A stretch of DNA of 64,000 nt from Bacillus nitratireducens (GCF_001884135.1 NZ_MAOC01000051.1:159122-223121), one strand, 5' to 3'. Shown: positions 16,738 through 27,145, counted from the stretch's first letter. Numbers and translations: made by a program. The notes: a model not told the origin generated them from the letters alone.

Positions 16738-16772
16738 TAAAAAAATCACCCGTTTTTACACGAGTGATTTTT
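16738..16772 (-). terminator. Terminator of greA
   Basis: A stem of aaaaatcac/gtgattttt (16741-16749 with 16764-16772) with extra cgt/acg pairs, followed by a T-tract on the minus strand. It begins just after the greA stop codon. Confidence 0.85.
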
Positions 16773-16775
16773 ACG

Positions 16776-17252
16776 TTATTTTACAGAGATAATCTCTACT
16801 TGCATTTCTCCACCTGGTGTTTGAATTGCTACCTTCTCACCAATTTGCTTACCTAATAAACTTTTTGCGATTGGAGAATCGTTAGAAATTCTTCCTTCAA
16901 ATGGATCTGCTTCTGCGCTACCTACGATTGTGTAAGATTCTTCATCTCCACCTGGTAACTCTTTAAATGTTACTGTTTTACCTAATGTAACAACTGTAGA
17001 TTCTTCACCGTTATCTGTGATGATAACTGCGTTACGAATCATGTTTTCTAATTGTGTAATACGTCCTTCTACGAACGCTTGCTCATCTTTTGCTGCATCG
17101 TACTCAGAGTTCTCAGAAAGATCTCCGAAGCTACGTGCAATCTTAATGCGCTCTACAACCTCTTTACGTTTTACCGTTTTTAAATCCTCAAGTTCGTTCT
17201 CTAGCTTTTGCTTACCCTCTTGCGTCATTGGGTATGTTTTTTCTGTTGCCAT
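16776..17252 (-). CDS. greA: Transcript cleavage factor GreA
   Basis: A 158-residue protein, normal for GreA, from the ATG at 17252 behind AAAAGGAG. The N-terminal coiled coil includes [16 protein letters not shown] with the acidic tip that reaches the RNA polymerase active site; the C-terminal FKBP-like domain ends in [11 protein letters not shown]. It rescues backtracked polymerase by stimulating cleavage of the transcript. A terminator-like hairpin lies upstream in the leader. Confidence 0.95.
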   Translation of the reverse strand: MATEKTYPMTQEGKQKLENELEDLKTVKRKEVVERIKIARSFGDLSENSEYDAAKDEQAFVEGRITQLENMIRNAVIITDNGEESTVVTLGKTVTFKELPGGDEESYTIVGSAEADPFEGRISNDSPIAKSLLGKQIGEKVAIQTPGGEMQVEIISVK

Positions 17253-17284
17253 ATTTTCCACTCCTTTTATATACCAATCCCCTG

Positions 17285-17316
17285 AAAAAAAGAGGAGTTC
17301 CATATGAAAACTCCCC
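17285..17316 (-). terminator. Terminator/attenuator-like hairpin in the udk-greA interval
   Basis: The stem ggagtt/aactcc (17294-17299 with 17309-17314) is followed on the minus strand by TCTTTTTTT. It lies about 35 bp before the greA ribosome site and over 200 bp after the udk stop codon. It could end the udk transcript or act as an attenuator of greA. Confidence 0.6.
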
Positions 17317-17480
17317 CACTTATATGTGTAGCGGAGGTTTCTAGTACGCTTGCACTAGCGGAGTTGTCACATACAACCCCGTATTCCCAATTCTTCTTTA
17401 TATAAAGAAGATATGTATGGAAAGTTGATATAAATATGCCCTCACCTATATATAGATGAGGTTGCATGTTTCATTGTATT

Positions 17481-17511
17481 CGATAGGAAGGGAAAAAATC
17501 CCTTCCTATCG
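17481..17511. repeat. Perfect inverted repeat downstream of udk
   Basis: A 13-bp perfect stem (17481-17493 with 17499-17511) around a 5-nt loop. No T-run follows on the minus strand, so it is not a canonical terminator there; it may protect the 3' end of the udk mRNA. Confidence 0.6.
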
Positions 17512-17530
17512 TATATCTTTTACTATGCTA

Positions 17531-18169
17531 TTACAAATTTACTTTTTGTTCAAGAATTGTTGCAATTTTTGTCACCATAATATCAATTGCAACATGGTTT
17601 TGTCCACCTTCAGGGATAATAATATCCGCAAATTTCTTAGAAGGCTCAATAAATTGATTGTGCATTGGACGTACAACAGTTACGTATTGATCAATAACTG
17701 AATCCATCGTACGACCACGCTCTTCAATATCACGCTGCATGCGGCGTAAAATACGAAGATCCGCGTCTGTATCAACGAATAGCTTAATGTCCATTAACTC
17801 ACAAAGACGTGGGTCTTCTAAAATAAGAATTCCTTCTAAAATGATTACATCTTTCGGCTCAACTGGAATAATTTCTTCTGAACGCGTATGCAATGTATAG
17901 TCATATACAGGCTTATCAATTTGCTCATATGCAAGCAACTGCTGCAAATGTTCAATTAACAGATCATTATCAAACGCAAGCGGATGATCATAATTTGTTT
18001 TTAAACGCTCTTCCATTGGTAAATGGCTTTGATCTTTGTAATAATAATCTTGCTCCAAGATTAAAATGGAATGACCTTTAAAATGGTCAAAAATCGCTTT
18101 CGTTACACTTGTTTTTCCTGATCCTGAACCACCAGCGATTCCAATTACAACAGGCTTATTCGTCCCCAT
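17531..18169 (-). CDS. udk: Uridine kinase
   Basis: A 212-residue P-loop kinase with Walker [13 protein letters not shown] near the N-terminus, [26 protein letters not shown] for nucleoside binding, and the ILEGILIL motif. It phosphorylates uridine and cytidine using ATP or GTP in pyrimidine salvage. It lies 17 bp downstream of trhP2 on the same strand, as in B. subtilis, so it is likely in the same transcript as the tRNA hydroxylation genes. Confidence 0.95.
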   Translation of the reverse strand: MGTNKPVVIGIAGGSGSGKTSVTKAIFDHFKGHSILILEQDYYYKDQSHLPMEERLKTNYDHPLAFDNDLLIEHLQQLLAYEQIDKPVYDYTLHTRSEEIIPVEPKDVIILEGILILEDPRLCELMDIKLFVDTDADLRILRRMQRDIEERGRTMDSVIDQYVTVVRPMHNQFIEPSKKFADIIIPEGGQNHVAIDIMVTKIATILEQKVNL

Positions 18170-18186
18170 TCGACTACCACTCTTTC

Positions 18187-19467
18187 TTATTGAAGTATGT
18201 TTTTGCGCATCATATTATTCACATACACTGGTTGATCCACTTTGAATTTCACGATTTGCAACGGATGTCTCGCTGCATCTAATTCGTTTCCATCCTCATC
18301 CCAAATTTTCTCCACCGTCTGCGTAAAGTTTTCTATTTCTGGTCCAAAGAACTCCACTTCATGTCCTGGTTTGAAGTGATTACGTTGCTCAAGCGTTACG
18401 ATGCCCGTTTCTTCATTATAATCTAACACTAAACCAGCAAAATCATACGTTGTTTTCTTACTATGATTTCCAAACATTTGCTCTTGATGTCCTGGAACCC
18501 CTTCAAAGAATGCAGGAGCTGTGTCACGATTTGCACATTTATCAAGCTCATCTAACCACTCTTGTTTAAACTCAAAGTTATCCGGATCCGCACAATACGC
18601 ATCAATTACTTTACGATATACAGTTGCCACAGTCGCTACGTAATGGATAGATTTCATACGTCCTTCAACTTTTAAGCTATCAATTCCAATTTCAATCATT
18701 TTCGGAATTGATAAAATTAAATTTAAATCTTTTGGACTCATCGCAAAGTGAGCATCTTCTTCTTGGAATAAAGGAAGCTCTTTTGCATCTTTATGTTGTG
18801 ATACCGTTTGAACTAAATCATAGTCCCAGCGACAAGATTGACAACAACCACCACGGTTAGAGTCACGCGCTGTCATATGGTTACTTAATGTACATCTTCC
18901 TGAATATGCGATACACATTGCACCATGGACGAATGCTTCAATTTCAATATCCACTTTGTCCTTAATTTCTTTCATCTCTTCATAGCTTGCTTCACGAGCT
19001 AATACAAGACGATGTAAACCTTCTTCTTTCCAATACTGTGCTGCTTTCCAGTTGGATAGCGATTGTTGTGTACTTAAATGCACCTCAACAGAAGGTGCTA
19101 CACGTTTACATGTCTCAATAATAAGCGGATCAGCAACGATAATTCCCGTTACGCCAGCTTTTTCAATCCCTTTTAAATATTCCTCTAGCCCGTCCATATT
19201 TTCATTATGTGCAAAAATATTTGTTGTTACATATATTTTCGCTCCATATTTCTTTGCAAATTCAACGCCTTCTGCCATGTCTTCCAGCGTAAAGTTACCT
19301 GCATTCGAACGAAGACCAAATTCTTGTCCACCTAAATATACAGCATCTGCCCCATAATGGATAGCTACTTTTAATTTTTCTAAGTTACCCGCAGGGATTA
19401 ACAGTTCAGGTTTCTTCACAATAACGCGTTTGCCATCGATCACTCGTGAAATTTCTTGTACAGTCAT
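18187..19467 (-). CDS. trhP2: U32 family tRNA hydroxylation protein P2
   Basis: A 426-residue U32 'peptidase' family protein: [28 protein letters not shown] at the N-terminus and the U32 signature [21 protein letters not shown] followed by a cysteine cluster (GGCCQSCRW). In B. subtilis the homologue YrrO works with YrrN in prephenate-dependent hydroxylation of uridine 34 in tRNA (ho5U). The cysteines are suited to an Fe-S cluster. The older collagenase/peptidase label should not be used. RBS GAGGAGGG precedes the ATG at 19467. Confidence 0.88.
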   Translation of the reverse strand: MTVQEISRVIDGKRVIVKKPELLIPAGNLEKLKVAIHYGADAVYLGGQEFGLRSNAGNFTLEDMAEGVEFAKKYGAKIYVTTNIFAHNENMDGLEEYLKGIEKAGVTGIIVADPLIIETCKRVAPSVEVHLSTQQSLSNWKAAQYWKEEGLHRLVLAREASYEEMKEIKDKVDIEIEAFVHGAMCIAYSGRCTLSNHMTARDSNRGGCCQSCRWDYDLVQTVSQHKDAKELPLFQEEDAHFAMSPKDLNLILSIPKMIEIGIDSLKVEGRMKSIHYVATVATVYRKVIDAYCADPDNFEFKQEWLDELDKCANRDTAPAFFEGVPGHQEQMFGNHSKKTTYDFAGLVLDYNEETGIVTLEQRNHFKPGHEVEFFGPEIENFTQTVEKIWDEDGNELDAARHPLQIVKFKVDQPVYVNNMMRKNILQ

Positions 19468-19485
19468 TTCCTACACCCTCCTCGT

Positions 19486-20415
19486 TTAGTAAACCGTCTC
19501 TTTAAAGAAGAATCCTGTATCTAATGGACGATTTACTGGTTGCATTTCTTCTATCTCTTTATATAAATCGTCTTTCACGTCATAATACGCATCACGATCT
19601 TCTACACATAAATCAATTGCTTTACGATATTTCTTTGTTACCTCAATAATGTATTCAGAACTTTTTAGGACACCATCAATTTTTAAGCTATCCACTTCAG
19701 CGTCGATTAGTTCCTCTAACTCATCAATGAAACAAATATCGTTCGGACTCATAATGTGAGTACCATTTTCATCTTCATAAATTGGATATTTATTATTACG
19801 CTCTGGATCGTACAAGAACATATTCTCTTCATACTTTTTCTTTTCAATGTCGAGATTACGACCTTGATACTCAAAGTAGTTTCCTACTAATGAACGCTTT
19901 GATTGGAACATGCAAGTCATACCGTGAATTTGCACTTCAAGTTCCACTTCCGCATTTTCTTTTAATTCAACAATTTCATCTAAGCTAAGTTCACGAGCTA
20001 ATACAGCGCGTTTCGCCCCTCTTTGCCCCCAATAGTTACAAGTAAACCAGTTTGTTGCTGTCGTTTCTGTATTCCAGTGCAACTTCATGTTTGGTGCAAC
20101 TTCACGAACAGCCATTAATACCGCTGGATCTCCGAAAACAATCGCATCTACATTTATCTCATTTAAAAATGCAACGTAGTCTGTTAATTCTTCTACTTTA
20201 TCATTGTGGAACATCGCATTCATTGCAACGTATGCTTTCACACCATTTTCATGTGCAATTTTAACAGCTTGTTTTACATCTTCACGTGAAAATTCCCCTG
20301 CTAAACGTAAACCAAACTTTTGTTCACCGATCATTACTGCATCTGCTCCTGCTTTTGCAAGAGGTTCGATATCCGCCACTGCTCTAGGCGTTATTAACAA
20401 TTCAGGTTTCTTCAT
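19486..20415 (-). CDS. trhP1: U32 family tRNA hydroxylation protein P1
   Basis: A 309-residue shorter U32 protein (PELLITPRAVADIEPLAKAGADAVMIG; ELEVQIHGMTCMFQSKRSLVGNYFEYQG). It is the YrrN homologue that pairs with TrhP2, and the two genes are 18 bp apart. Compared with TrhP2 it lacks the extra cysteine-rich segment after the U32 signature, as expected for the P1 subunit. Role: first step of mo5U34 formation, acting on tRNAs that read NNU, NNC or NNG codons. Confidence 0.88.
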   Translation of the reverse strand: MKKPELLITPRAVADIEPLAKAGADAVMIGEQKFGLRLAGEFSREDVKQAVKIAHENGVKAYVAMNAMFHNDKVEELTDYVAFLNEINVDAIVFGDPAVLMAVREVAPNMKLHWNTETTATNWFTCNYWGQRGAKRAVLARELSLDEIVELKENAEVELEVQIHGMTCMFQSKRSLVGNYFEYQGRNLDIEKKKYEENMFLYDPERNNKYPIYEDENGTHIMSPNDICFIDELEELIDAEVDSLKIDGVLKSSEYIIEVTKKYRKAIDLCVEDRDAYYDVKDDLYKEIEEMQPVNRPLDTGFFFKETVY

Positions 20416-20422
20416 ACCTTTG

Positions 20423-21064
20423 TCACCCTTTCTTTTTACTTACAGCCACTCCATCACCAATCGGGAAAATCGTTGTATCATATCCTTCATGGTTCATAAG
20501 CCATTCATTGTACGTCTTAATACGACGAATCAAACCACGTGTACGTCTATTTTCAATTTTCTCTTTTGTCGTTACAAGACCATGATACATAACATTATCT
20601 GAAATAATTACGCCACCAGGATTTAATAACGGTTCATATAAGTCAAAAAAGCGACGATATTGCCCTTTCGCTGCATCAATAAAAATAACATCAAATGTTC
20701 CATGTTCTTTCACTTGTTCGCCTGTTTCTAAAGCATCACCGTAAATAACAGAAATGCGATCTGTTACTGGAGAACGTTCTATATATTCAAGTGCCTTTTC
20801 ATATCGTTCACGATTGCGCTCTACTGTCACAATACGTGAATTTGGAATAGCTTCCATCATACGAATACTAGAATAACCGATTGCTGTTCCAAGTTCTAAA
20901 ATGCTTTTCGGCCCAATTAAACGTAAAAATTGCAGCATAAATTCCATTCCAAGTCGATCCATAATCGGCACATGGTTTTCTGTTGCATACTCTTCCATTT
21001 CAAGAATTAATTTATCTTTTGGATCAATAAATGATAATAGGTACTCGTTAACTGCATCCTCCAT
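20423..21064 (-). CDS. trmR: tRNA 5-hydroxyuridine methyltransferase
   Basis: A 213-residue class I methyltransferase with SAM motif ILELGTAIGYSSIRMM and downstream DVIFIDAAKGQYRRFFDLY and GGVIISDNVMYHG, the pattern of the O-methyltransferase 3 family. In B. subtilis TrmR (YrrM) methylates ho5U34 to mo5U34. It stands just upstream of trhP1 with 7 bp between genes, so the order trmR-trhP1-trhP2 encodes the complete pathway in one unit. RBS AAGGAGG precedes the ATG. Confidence 0.9.
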   Translation of the reverse strand: MEDAVNEYLLSFIDPKDKLILEMEEYATENHVPIMDRLGMEFMLQFLRLIGPKSILELGTAIGYSSIRMMEAIPNSRIVTVERNRERYEKALEYIERSPVTDRISVIYGDALETGEQVKEHGTFDVIFIDAAKGQYRRFFDLYEPLLNPGGVIISDNVMYHGLVTTKEKIENRRTRGLIRRIKTYNEWLMNHEGYDTTIFPIGDGVAVSKKKG

Positions 21065-21235
21065 AATTGGTCCTCCTTATTTACATGGAGAAGTGCCTCT
21101 ATGACGCGTCAATCTTTGTCTTTTCACACATAGAATGCAATAAAAATACAAGCCAGCTTCACCCTTAGCTTGTACGTCCCGTTTTGATATTAAAAACGAT
21201 TCTTCTGCCAGTTTTTAACCCGATATATTTTACCA

Positions 21236-21273
21236 CAAAAAAGAGGGATGTGCGACCTTTTTCGCTATCCCTC
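21236..21273 (-). terminator. Terminator of mltG
   Basis: A stem gagggat/atccctc (21243-21249 with 21267-21273) with additional inner gcga/tcgc pairing, followed by six T residues on the minus strand. Confidence 0.85.
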
Positions 21274-21279
21274 CCCGTT

Positions 21280-22350
21280 TCACTGTTTTTTCGTAATATA
21301 TTTTTGCTTTAATGCATTATGTTCTTCTAATGTTTTCGCATAATACACTTCACCACTTGGTGCAGCTAAGAAATAATAATACTCTGTTTGCGCAGGCTCT
21401 AACGCCGCTTCCACTGAATGTTTCCCTGAGTTTGCAATCGGCCCAACTGGCAATCCTTTCACAACATACGTATTGTACGGTGAGTTTACTTTTAAATCCT
21501 CATATAATACGCGTTGTTTATGCTTTCCAAGCGCGTATAACACTGTCGGATCTGTTTGAAGTGGCATACCTTTTGCTAAACGATTATAGAAAACACTAGA
21601 GATCTTTTGACGATCTGTAAAGCCCGTTGCCTCTTCTTCAATAAGTGAAGACAATGTTAAAAGCTGATGAACATCCCAGTTTTTCGCTTTCATTTTTGCC
21701 TCGTTTTGAACAATAATTGCATTCGTTTTCTCAAGCATTGGAATTACGATTTCTTCTAACGTTGTATCTTTTTTATAGAAAGAATACGTCGCTGGATATA
21801 GATAGCCTTCTAATGGATATTTAATATTGCTATCAAAAATTTTATCAGTCAATAACTTCGGATACTTTTGCTGCATTTTTTGAATAAATGCTTTATCGTT
21901 TAATTGACGCACAACATCATCTTTATTCCACTTTAATTCTGCCGCAATCACTTCTGCAATTTCAGTTACTTGCGCCCCTTCTTTAATCGTTACTTTATAA
22001 AGAGCTGGACGATGCACGTTACCGGATGACATTTGTTCGATAACATCTTTAGCATTCATCGAAGGATTTAATAAATATGTACCTGCTTGTAAACTTTTCG
22101 ATTTAGCCTTTGTATAAAAACTAAAAACTGTACCGCTTTTCACAGCACCTTTTTCTTCTAAAATTTCACCAATTTTACTTGTAGATGATCCTTTTGGGAT
22201 CTCTACTTCAATCTCTTTTTTATTCTCGCTATCAACTGGTCCTAATGCCGATGAAATATATGCATAGACTGAACCACAAACTAAGAGCAATGCAATAATC
22301 GAAAATAAAAAAATGCGTCTACGCTTCTTTTTCACTTGATTCTCTACCAA
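21280..22350 (-). CDS. mltG: Endolytic transglycosylase MltG
   Basis: A 356-residue YceG/MltG protein: cytoplasmic basic tip (VKKKRRR), one membrane helix at about residues 13-32, a LysM-like region, then the YceG domain with the catalytic Glu in LSSLIEEEATG and the conserved end SPYNTYVVKGLPVGPIANSGK. It cleaves nascent glycan strands outside the membrane and so ends glycan polymerisation. The start is TTG at 22350 after AAGGAGG. Confidence 0.93.
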   Translation of the reverse strand: MVENQVKKKRRRIFLFSIIALLLVCGSVYAYISSALGPVDSENKKEIEVEIPKGSSTSKIGEILEEKGAVKSGTVFSFYTKAKSKSLQAGTYLLNPSMNAKDVIEQMSSGNVHRPALYKVTIKEGAQVTEIAEVIAAELKWNKDDVVRQLNDKAFIQKMQQKYPKLLTDKIFDSNIKYPLEGYLYPATYSFYKKDTTLEEIVIPMLEKTNAIIVQNEAKMKAKNWDVHQLLTLSSLIEEEATGFTDRQKISSVFYNRLAKGMPLQTDPTVLYALGKHKQRVLYEDLKVNSPYNTYVVKGLPVGPIANSGKHSVEAALEPAQTEYYYFLAAPSGEVYYAKTLEEHNALKQKYITKKQ

Positions 22351-22525
22351 AACTCTTCCTCCTTATTCAATTGTAGACCGTATGTACATATTTCTATACA
22401 ATACGATATAAAAACACAATAAATTTATTTATCTTTTTTAGATAGATATTTTATTTTTCTACAATCCGTCTCATTATACTACAAAGACTTACACAGTTTC
22501 GACAAAAAATCTTTCATTTTACATA

Positions 22526-22559
22526 TAAAAAAAGATGGACTGTATGTCGTCCATCTTTT
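22526..22559 (-). terminator. Terminator downstream of yrzB
   Basis: A perfect 11-bp stem (22530-22540 with 22549-22559) followed by T residues on the minus strand. It ends the ireB-yrrK-yrzB cluster. Confidence 0.85.
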
Positions 22560-22567
22560 CAGTACTA

Positions 22568-22846
22568 TTATTCTGCTTCTTGCTCATCAGCAAGAGTGTT
22601 GAACATTTCTTGTACCATTTCCCACTCTTCTTCAGATTCGATTGGAAGTAAAGTTCCGCCCTCTTCTTCATTTTGCTCATAAGCCATTGCATCATAAATT
22701 TGGTCTCCATCTTCGTCTACTTCACCGATTGGAGAGAAGACTACGTATGATTTTTTGCCAAACTTTTCAGCATCAAAAGTGAAAACAATCTCACATAAAT
22801 GTTCGTTACCTTTTTCGTCTACAATTGTAATTTGATTTTCTTCCAT
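22568..22846 (-). CDS. yrzB: DUF1292 family protein YrzB
   Basis: A 92-residue acidic protein from the ATG at 22846, which follows GAGGTG by six bases; a GTG at 22855 is in frame but lies on that ribosome site. It contains ITIVDEKGNEHLCEIVFTF and SYVVFSPIG, the DUF1292 pattern. Gene order ireB-yrrK-yrzB is conserved in Firmicutes. Function unknown. Confidence 0.85.
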   Translation of the reverse strand: MEENQITIVDEKGNEHLCEIVFTFDAEKFGKKSYVVFSPIGEVDEDGDQIYDAMAYEQNEEEGGTLLPIESEEEWEMVQEMFNTLADEQEAE

Positions 22847-22858
22847 TTTGGTCACCTC

Positions 22859-23272
22859 TTATTTACTATCTAAAAATCCTTGTAAGATTACGACTGCAGC
22901 CATCTTATCGATTACTTGCTTTCGCTTCTTACGGCTTACATCAGCTGAAATGAGCAGACGTTCCGCTGCCATCGTCGACAAACGCTCGTCCCACATTACA
23001 ACGTCTAATTGTAACAGCTCTCGTAGGTTTTCTGCAAATTGCTGGCACGCTTCACCACGCGGGCCAATTGTACCATTCATATTTTTAGGTAAACCTACTA
23101 CTATTTTGTCCACACCATACTGTTTTACTAACTCAGAAATACGGTCAAAACCAAAATGACCTCGTTCTTCGTTAATCTTAATTGTTTCCAGCCCTTGTGC
23201 TGTCCAGCCCATTTCATCGCTCATTGCAACTCCGACTGTTTTTGTACCTACATCTAAACCTAATATCCGCAT
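22859..23272 (-). CDS. yrrK: YqgF/RuvX family RNase H-fold nuclease (Holliday junction resolvase-like)
   Basis: A 137-residue protein opening with [26 protein letters not shown], the first RNase H-fold strand with a catalytic Asp, then [15 protein letters not shown] and [14 protein letters not shown]. This is the YqgF (RuvX) family, proposed as a Holliday junction resolvase and linked in E. coli to 16S rRNA 5' processing. It sits 3 bp after ireB and 12 bp before yrzB, so the three are co-transcribed. Confidence 0.9.
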   Translation of the reverse strand: MRILGLDVGTKTVGVAMSDEMGWTAQGLETIKINEERGHFGFDRISELVKQYGVDKIVVGLPKNMNGTIGPRGEACQQFAENLRELLQLDVVMWDERLSTMAAERLLISADVSRKKRKQVIDKMAAVVILQGFLDSK

Positions 23273-23275
23273 AAA

Positions 23276-23542
23276 CTACTCCTCACGATGATGTTTCAAG
23301 TAAGACTTCACAAGCTCTTCAATTAACTCATCACGTTCAAGCTTGCGAATGATGCTTCGAGCATCTTTATGGCGAGGTATGTATGCTGGGTCTCCACTTA
23401 ATAAATAACCGACGATTTGGTTAATCGGATTATAGCCTTTTTCTTGAAGTGCATCATACACAGTTAAAAGTACATCATTTACATGGACACTCTGTTTTTC
23501 ATCTTGAATGCTAAACTTCATTGTTTTATCAAAACCGTCCAT
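23276..23542 (-). CDS. ireB: IreB family regulatory phosphoprotein
   Basis: An 88-residue protein from the ATG at 23542 behind GAGGTG. The sequence [32 protein letters not shown] and the C-terminal [22 protein letters not shown] are typical of IreB (B. subtilis YrzL). In Enterococcus it is phosphorylated by the Ser/Thr kinase IreK and affects cephalosporin resistance; here the role is inferred from the family. It is 78 bp downstream of alaS. Confidence 0.88.
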   Translation of the reverse strand: MDGFDKTMKFSIQDEKQSVHVNDVLLTVYDALQEKGYNPINQIVGYLLSGDPAYIPRHKDARSIIRKLERDELIEELVKSYLKHHREE

Positions 23543-23620
23543 TTCAAGCACCTCACTTGTAAGTAGTAAGTATAGGGAGAAGAACTTCTCCTCTCCCTAC
23601 CATTGTACACTACTATCTCT

Positions 23621-26263
23621 TTATTTTGAAACAGATTTAACGTACTCTTGTACAAACGCTAAAGCTTCCTCAACTTGAGCTGGGTTTTTACCGCCTGCTT
23701 GAGCCATATCAGGACGGCCACCACCACCGCCACCACAACGAGAAGCCACTTCTTTCACAAGCTTACCTGCATGGTAACCTTGGCTAATTAAATCTTTCGT
23801 TACGCCAGCTAAAATGTTTACTTTATCATCACTTACAGACGCTAATACAACAACTGCAGACTCTAATTTATTTTTTAGATCATCCATCATTGTACGTAAG
23901 TTGTTCATATCTGCAACATTTACTTTTGCCGCTAATACGTTCACGCCATCAACTGTCATTACTGAATCAGTTAAGTTTCCAGCTTCGATATTGCTTAATT
24001 TCGCAGCAAGAGATTCGTTTTCTTTTTGAAGTTGTTTTACTTCAGCAAATAAACCATCAACTCTTGTTAAAATATCTTTTGGATTTGTTTTCATTTTACC
24101 TGCTGCTTCTTTTAATAAACCTACTTGATCGTTCATTAATTCGTATGCAGACTTACCTGTTACTGCTTCAATACGGCGAGTTCCTGCACCGATACCAGAC
24201 TCAGCAACAATTTTGAAAATACCGATAGAAGCTGTGTTATCAACGTGACAACCACCGCAAAGCTCTAAGCTGTAACCGCCAACTTGTACAACGCGTACAA
24301 CATCTCCGTATTTTTCACCGAATAATGCCATTGCACCCATTTCTTTCGCTTCTTCAATTGCTTTTTGAGAAATCTCAACATCAATACTTTCCCAAATTTT
24401 TTCGTTTACGATACGCTCAATTTTTTCTAATTCGTCAGCTTGTACTTGGCCGAAGTGAGAGAAGTCAAAGCGTAAACGTTCAGAAGTTACAAGAGAACCA
24501 GCTTGGTTAACATGCATTCCAAGTACGTCTTTTAATGCTTGGTGCAGTAAGTGAGTTGCTGTATGGTTTTTCACAACGCTACTACGGTTCTTCGTATCAA
24601 TAACAGCTTTTACAGCCGCATCTTTCGTTAATGTACCCTCTTCAACAACAACTTTGTGTAAGTTCTGACCATTTGGCGCTTTTTGTACGTCTTTTACAAG
24701 AACTTTCACACCGTCAGTAAGAAGATAACCACGGTCAGCAATTTGTCCACCGCTCTCAGCGTAGAATGGCGTTACATCAAGCATTAACTGTCCTTCTTCA
24801 CCAGCTTGTAAGCTATCTGTATACTCACCATTTTTCACAAGTGCAACAACGTTACTTTCTGTTGCAACTGTACCGTAACCAACAAACTCGCTCGCTACTT
24901 TAACTTCACCAAGTACACCGCCTTGAACTTGCATAGAATCAACGTCTTGACGAGCAGCACGTGCACGCTCACGTTGTTTTTCCATTTCATTTTCAAAGCC
25001 TGCTTGATCAACTGTCATACCAGCTTCTTCTGCGTATTCTTCTGTTAATTCAATTGGGAAACCGTATGTGTCATATAGACGGAACGCGTCTACTCCAGAA
25101 ATAACAGTTGTTTTTTCTTCTTTTGCTTTTGTGATAACTTCAGCTAAAATTGCTTCACCGTCATGAAGTGTTTCATGGAAACGCTCTTCTTCGTTTTTCA
25201 CAACTTTCGCAATGAAATCTTTCTTTTCAAGTACTTCTGGATAGAAGTCTTTCATTACTTCTCCAACAACCGGTACTAATTCAAACATGAATGGACGGTT
25301 AATGTTTAATTTTTTCGAGTAACGAACAGCGCGACGTAATAAACGACGTAATACATAACCACGGCCTTCATTAGAAGGAAGTGCTCCATCACCAACAGCG
25401 AATGTTACTGTACGGATATGGTCAGCAATTACTTTAAATGCCATATCTTTTTCTAAGTCACCATTACGATACTTCTCACCAGAAATTGATTCTGTTGCAC
25501 CAATCATCGGCATGAATAGGTCTGTATCAAAGTTCGTAGGCACATCTTGAACGATAGATGTCATACGCTCTAAACCCATCCCTGTATCGATGTTCTTCTT
25601 AGGAAGCGGTGTATATGAACCGTCTGGATTATGGTTAAATTGAGAGAATACAAGGTTCCATACTTCTAAGTAACGCTCGTTTTCTCCGCCTGGATATAAT
25701 TCTGGGTCACTAAAGTCATTACCGTAAGCTTCACCACGATCATAGAAAATCTCTGTATTCGGCCCACTTGGCCCTTCACCGATATCCCAGAAGTTTTCTT
25801 CTAAACGGATGATGCGCTCTTTTGGAACACCCATTTTCTCATTCCAAATTGTAAATGCTTCTTCATCTTCCGGATGGATTGTAACTGATAGTAATTCTTT
25901 ATCGAATCCAATCCATTTGTCGCTCGTTAAGAATTCCCAAGCCCAAGTAATTGCTTCTTCTTTGAAGTAATCACCGATTGAGAAGTTCCCTAACATTTCA
26001 AAGAATGTATGGTGACGAGCTGTTTTCCCTACGTTTTCAATATCGTTTGTACGAATTGATTTTTGAGCATTTGTAATACGTGGATTTTGCGGGATTACGC
26101 GTCCATCAAAATATTTTTTTAATGTTGCTACACCACTGTTAATCCATAGAAGAGATGGATCTTCATGTGGAACTAGTGATGCACTAGGTTCTACTGCATG
26201 TCCTTTTTCTTGGAAAAAGTCTAAAAACATTTGACGAATTTGTGCGCCTGTTAGTTGTTTCAT
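23621..26263 (-). CDS. alaS: Alanyl-tRNA synthetase
   Basis: An 880-residue enzyme, full length. The class II catalytic core is at the N-terminus ([21 protein letters not shown] is the motif 2 region, and [12 protein letters not shown] motif 3). The editing domain has [11 protein letters not shown] and [13 protein letters not shown] as zinc-binding residues, and the C-terminal DHHA1 domain has the [15 protein letters not shown] loop. It charges tRNA-Ala and hydrolyses Ser- and Gly-tRNA-Ala. The ATG at 26263 follows AAGGAGG. A T-box riboswitch lies upstream. Confidence 0.97.
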   Translation of the reverse strand: MKQLTGAQIRQMFLDFFQEKGHAVEPSASLVPHEDPSLLWINSGVATLKKYFDGRVIPQNPRITNAQKSIRTNDIENVGKTARHHTFFEMLGNFSIGDYFKEEAITWAWEFLTSDKWIGFDKELLSVTIHPEDEEAFTIWNEKMGVPKERIIRLEENFWDIGEGPSGPNTEIFYDRGEAYGNDFSDPELYPGGENERYLEVWNLVFSQFNHNPDGSYTPLPKKNIDTGMGLERMTSIVQDVPTNFDTDLFMPMIGATESISGEKYRNGDLEKDMAFKVIADHIRTVTFAVGDGALPSNEGRGYVLRRLLRRAVRYSKKLNINRPFMFELVPVVGEVMKDFYPEVLEKKDFIAKVVKNEEERFHETLHDGEAILAEVITKAKEEKTTVISGVDAFRLYDTYGFPIELTEEYAEEAGMTVDQAGFENEMEKQRERARAARQDVDSMQVQGGVLGEVKVASEFVGYGTVATESNVVALVKNGEYTDSLQAGEEGQLMLDVTPFYAESGGQIADRGYLLTDGVKVLVKDVQKAPNGQNLHKVVVEEGTLTKDAAVKAVIDTKNRSSVVKNHTATHLLHQALKDVLGMHVNQAGSLVTSERLRFDFSHFGQVQADELEKIERIVNEKIWESIDVEISQKAIEEAKEMGAMALFGEKYGDVVRVVQVGGYSLELCGGCHVDNTASIGIFKIVAESGIGAGTRRIEAVTGKSAYELMNDQVGLLKEAAGKMKTNPKDILTRVDGLFAEVKQLQKENESLAAKLSNIEAGNLTDSVMTVDGVNVLAAKVNVADMNNLRTMMDDLKNKLESAVVVLASVSDDKVNILAGVTKDLISQGYHAGKLVKEVASRCGGGGGGRPDMAQAGGKNPAQVEEALAFVQEYVKSVSK

Positions 26264-26282
26264 TGTATTTTCCTCCTTAAAT

Positions 26283-26530
26283 ATAAAAAACTCCCGCCCC
26301 TATAAAAGGGACGAGAGTTAACTCGCGATACCACCCTAATTATGAATTGATTATTATAACAATCAATTCATCACCTCATGGTGCCGTAACGTGGCAAGAC
26401 GGCAGTGATTAGCTGCTCTCAGGATTAGCTTTCTGTTACCCTTCATTTAAAGCTCCTTTCAGCCAGTGGAAGCTTCTCTCTACAAATGGACTGTAACGTA
26501 CTTGTTCCGTCATTGATTTAATGTATTATA
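26283..26530 (-). promoter_or_regulatory. T-box riboswitch of alaS
   Basis: The T-box core AGGGTGGTATCGCG (minus strand, 26324-26337) precedes an intrinsic terminator (26287-26318, closed by aaactc/gagtt with a T-run). The remaining upstream leader forms stem I with an AGAGAGAAGC segment. Uncharged tRNA pairs with the T-box to form the antiterminator. GCT triplets suitable as an Ala specifier occur in stem I (for example near 26427-26429), but I could not fix which one is in the specifier loop. Confidence 0.93.
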
Positions 26531-26537
26531 TGACTAA

Positions 26538-26566
26538 ATATAATAGAATTCTCTTAAGTTTGTCAA
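26538..26566 (-). promoter_or_regulatory. SigA-type promoter of alaS
   Basis: On the minus strand TTGACA (26561-26566) is followed after 17 bp by TTATAT (26538-26543). It sits directly upstream of the T-box leader. Confidence 0.7.
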
Positions 26567-26758
26567 TGTAGATAATCATTTATATTATATCAATTGCTCA
26601 TTATTCATAGTTATTCTACTATTCATTCTTAACAGCCTTTAAATATATTATGCATTTATTACTAAATAGGAATCTCCTCACAAAAATACTTTATACAAAT
26701 TTCTAAATATTACATCATTTGTTATAATTAAATTATCAACAATAAAGGAGCGACTACA

Positions 26759-27103
26759 ATGACAACTTTATTGAATCAAGCTAAAGAAATGTTAACAACT
26801 GATGAAAAAATCCTTTTTTATGCGGCATGTTCATTAGATATATTTATATATCGTTCCGTCGCAAGGCCAGGACTGTTAATCTTAACGAACAAAAAGCTCT
26901 TCTTTTATGGACCAGATGTAAGCAAGAACCCAATATTTGAAGAGTACTCTTTCGCAAAAATTTCTAATCTAAAAGAGCAAAAGCGGCTTTTCAGCAATCA
27001 AATTGTATTTATGTATGATACGGAATGGAAAAGAATAAAACATATTCAAACAACTGATATGAGCTCTCTGGTTCAAAAAATACAAGATCAACTCCTTAAA
27101 TAA
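26759..27103 (+). CDS. PH-like domain protein (YokE/bPH type), function unknown
   Basis: A 114-residue soluble protein from the ATG at 26759 behind AAAGGAG. The segments RPGLLILTNKKLFFYGPD and YSFAKISNLKEQKR have the strand pattern of bacterial PH-like domains, which in this family begin with a short helix and 'LTNKRL'-like strand. No membrane helix, no catalytic motif. It is alone on the plus strand, flanked by AT-rich non-coding DNA and a terminator. The domain call is from pattern only. Confidence 0.65.
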   Translation: MTTLLNQAKEMLTTDEKILFYAACSLDIFIYRSVARPGLLILTNKKLFFYGPDVSKNPIFEEYSFAKISNLKEQKRLFSNQIVFMYDTEWKRIKHIQTTDMSSLVQKIQDQLLK

Positions 27104-27113
27104 TCATATTATT

Positions 27114-27145
27114 AGCCCTCTATTTTTTAAATAGAGGGCTTCATT
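27114..27145. terminator. Bidirectional terminator
   Basis: A perfect 11-bp stem (27114-27124 with 27130-27140) between the converging PH-like and AI-2E genes, with T-rich flanks. Confidence 0.85.

Noticed and set aside
17267-17467. 66-codon frame upstream of greA
   Set aside because: It runs through several inverted repeats and the terminator-like hairpin and has no plausible ribosome site or protein-like composition.
23890-24216. Antisense frame of 108 codons opposite alaS
   Set aside because: alaS is unambiguous on the other strand, and the antisense frame has no ribosome site or recognisable domain.
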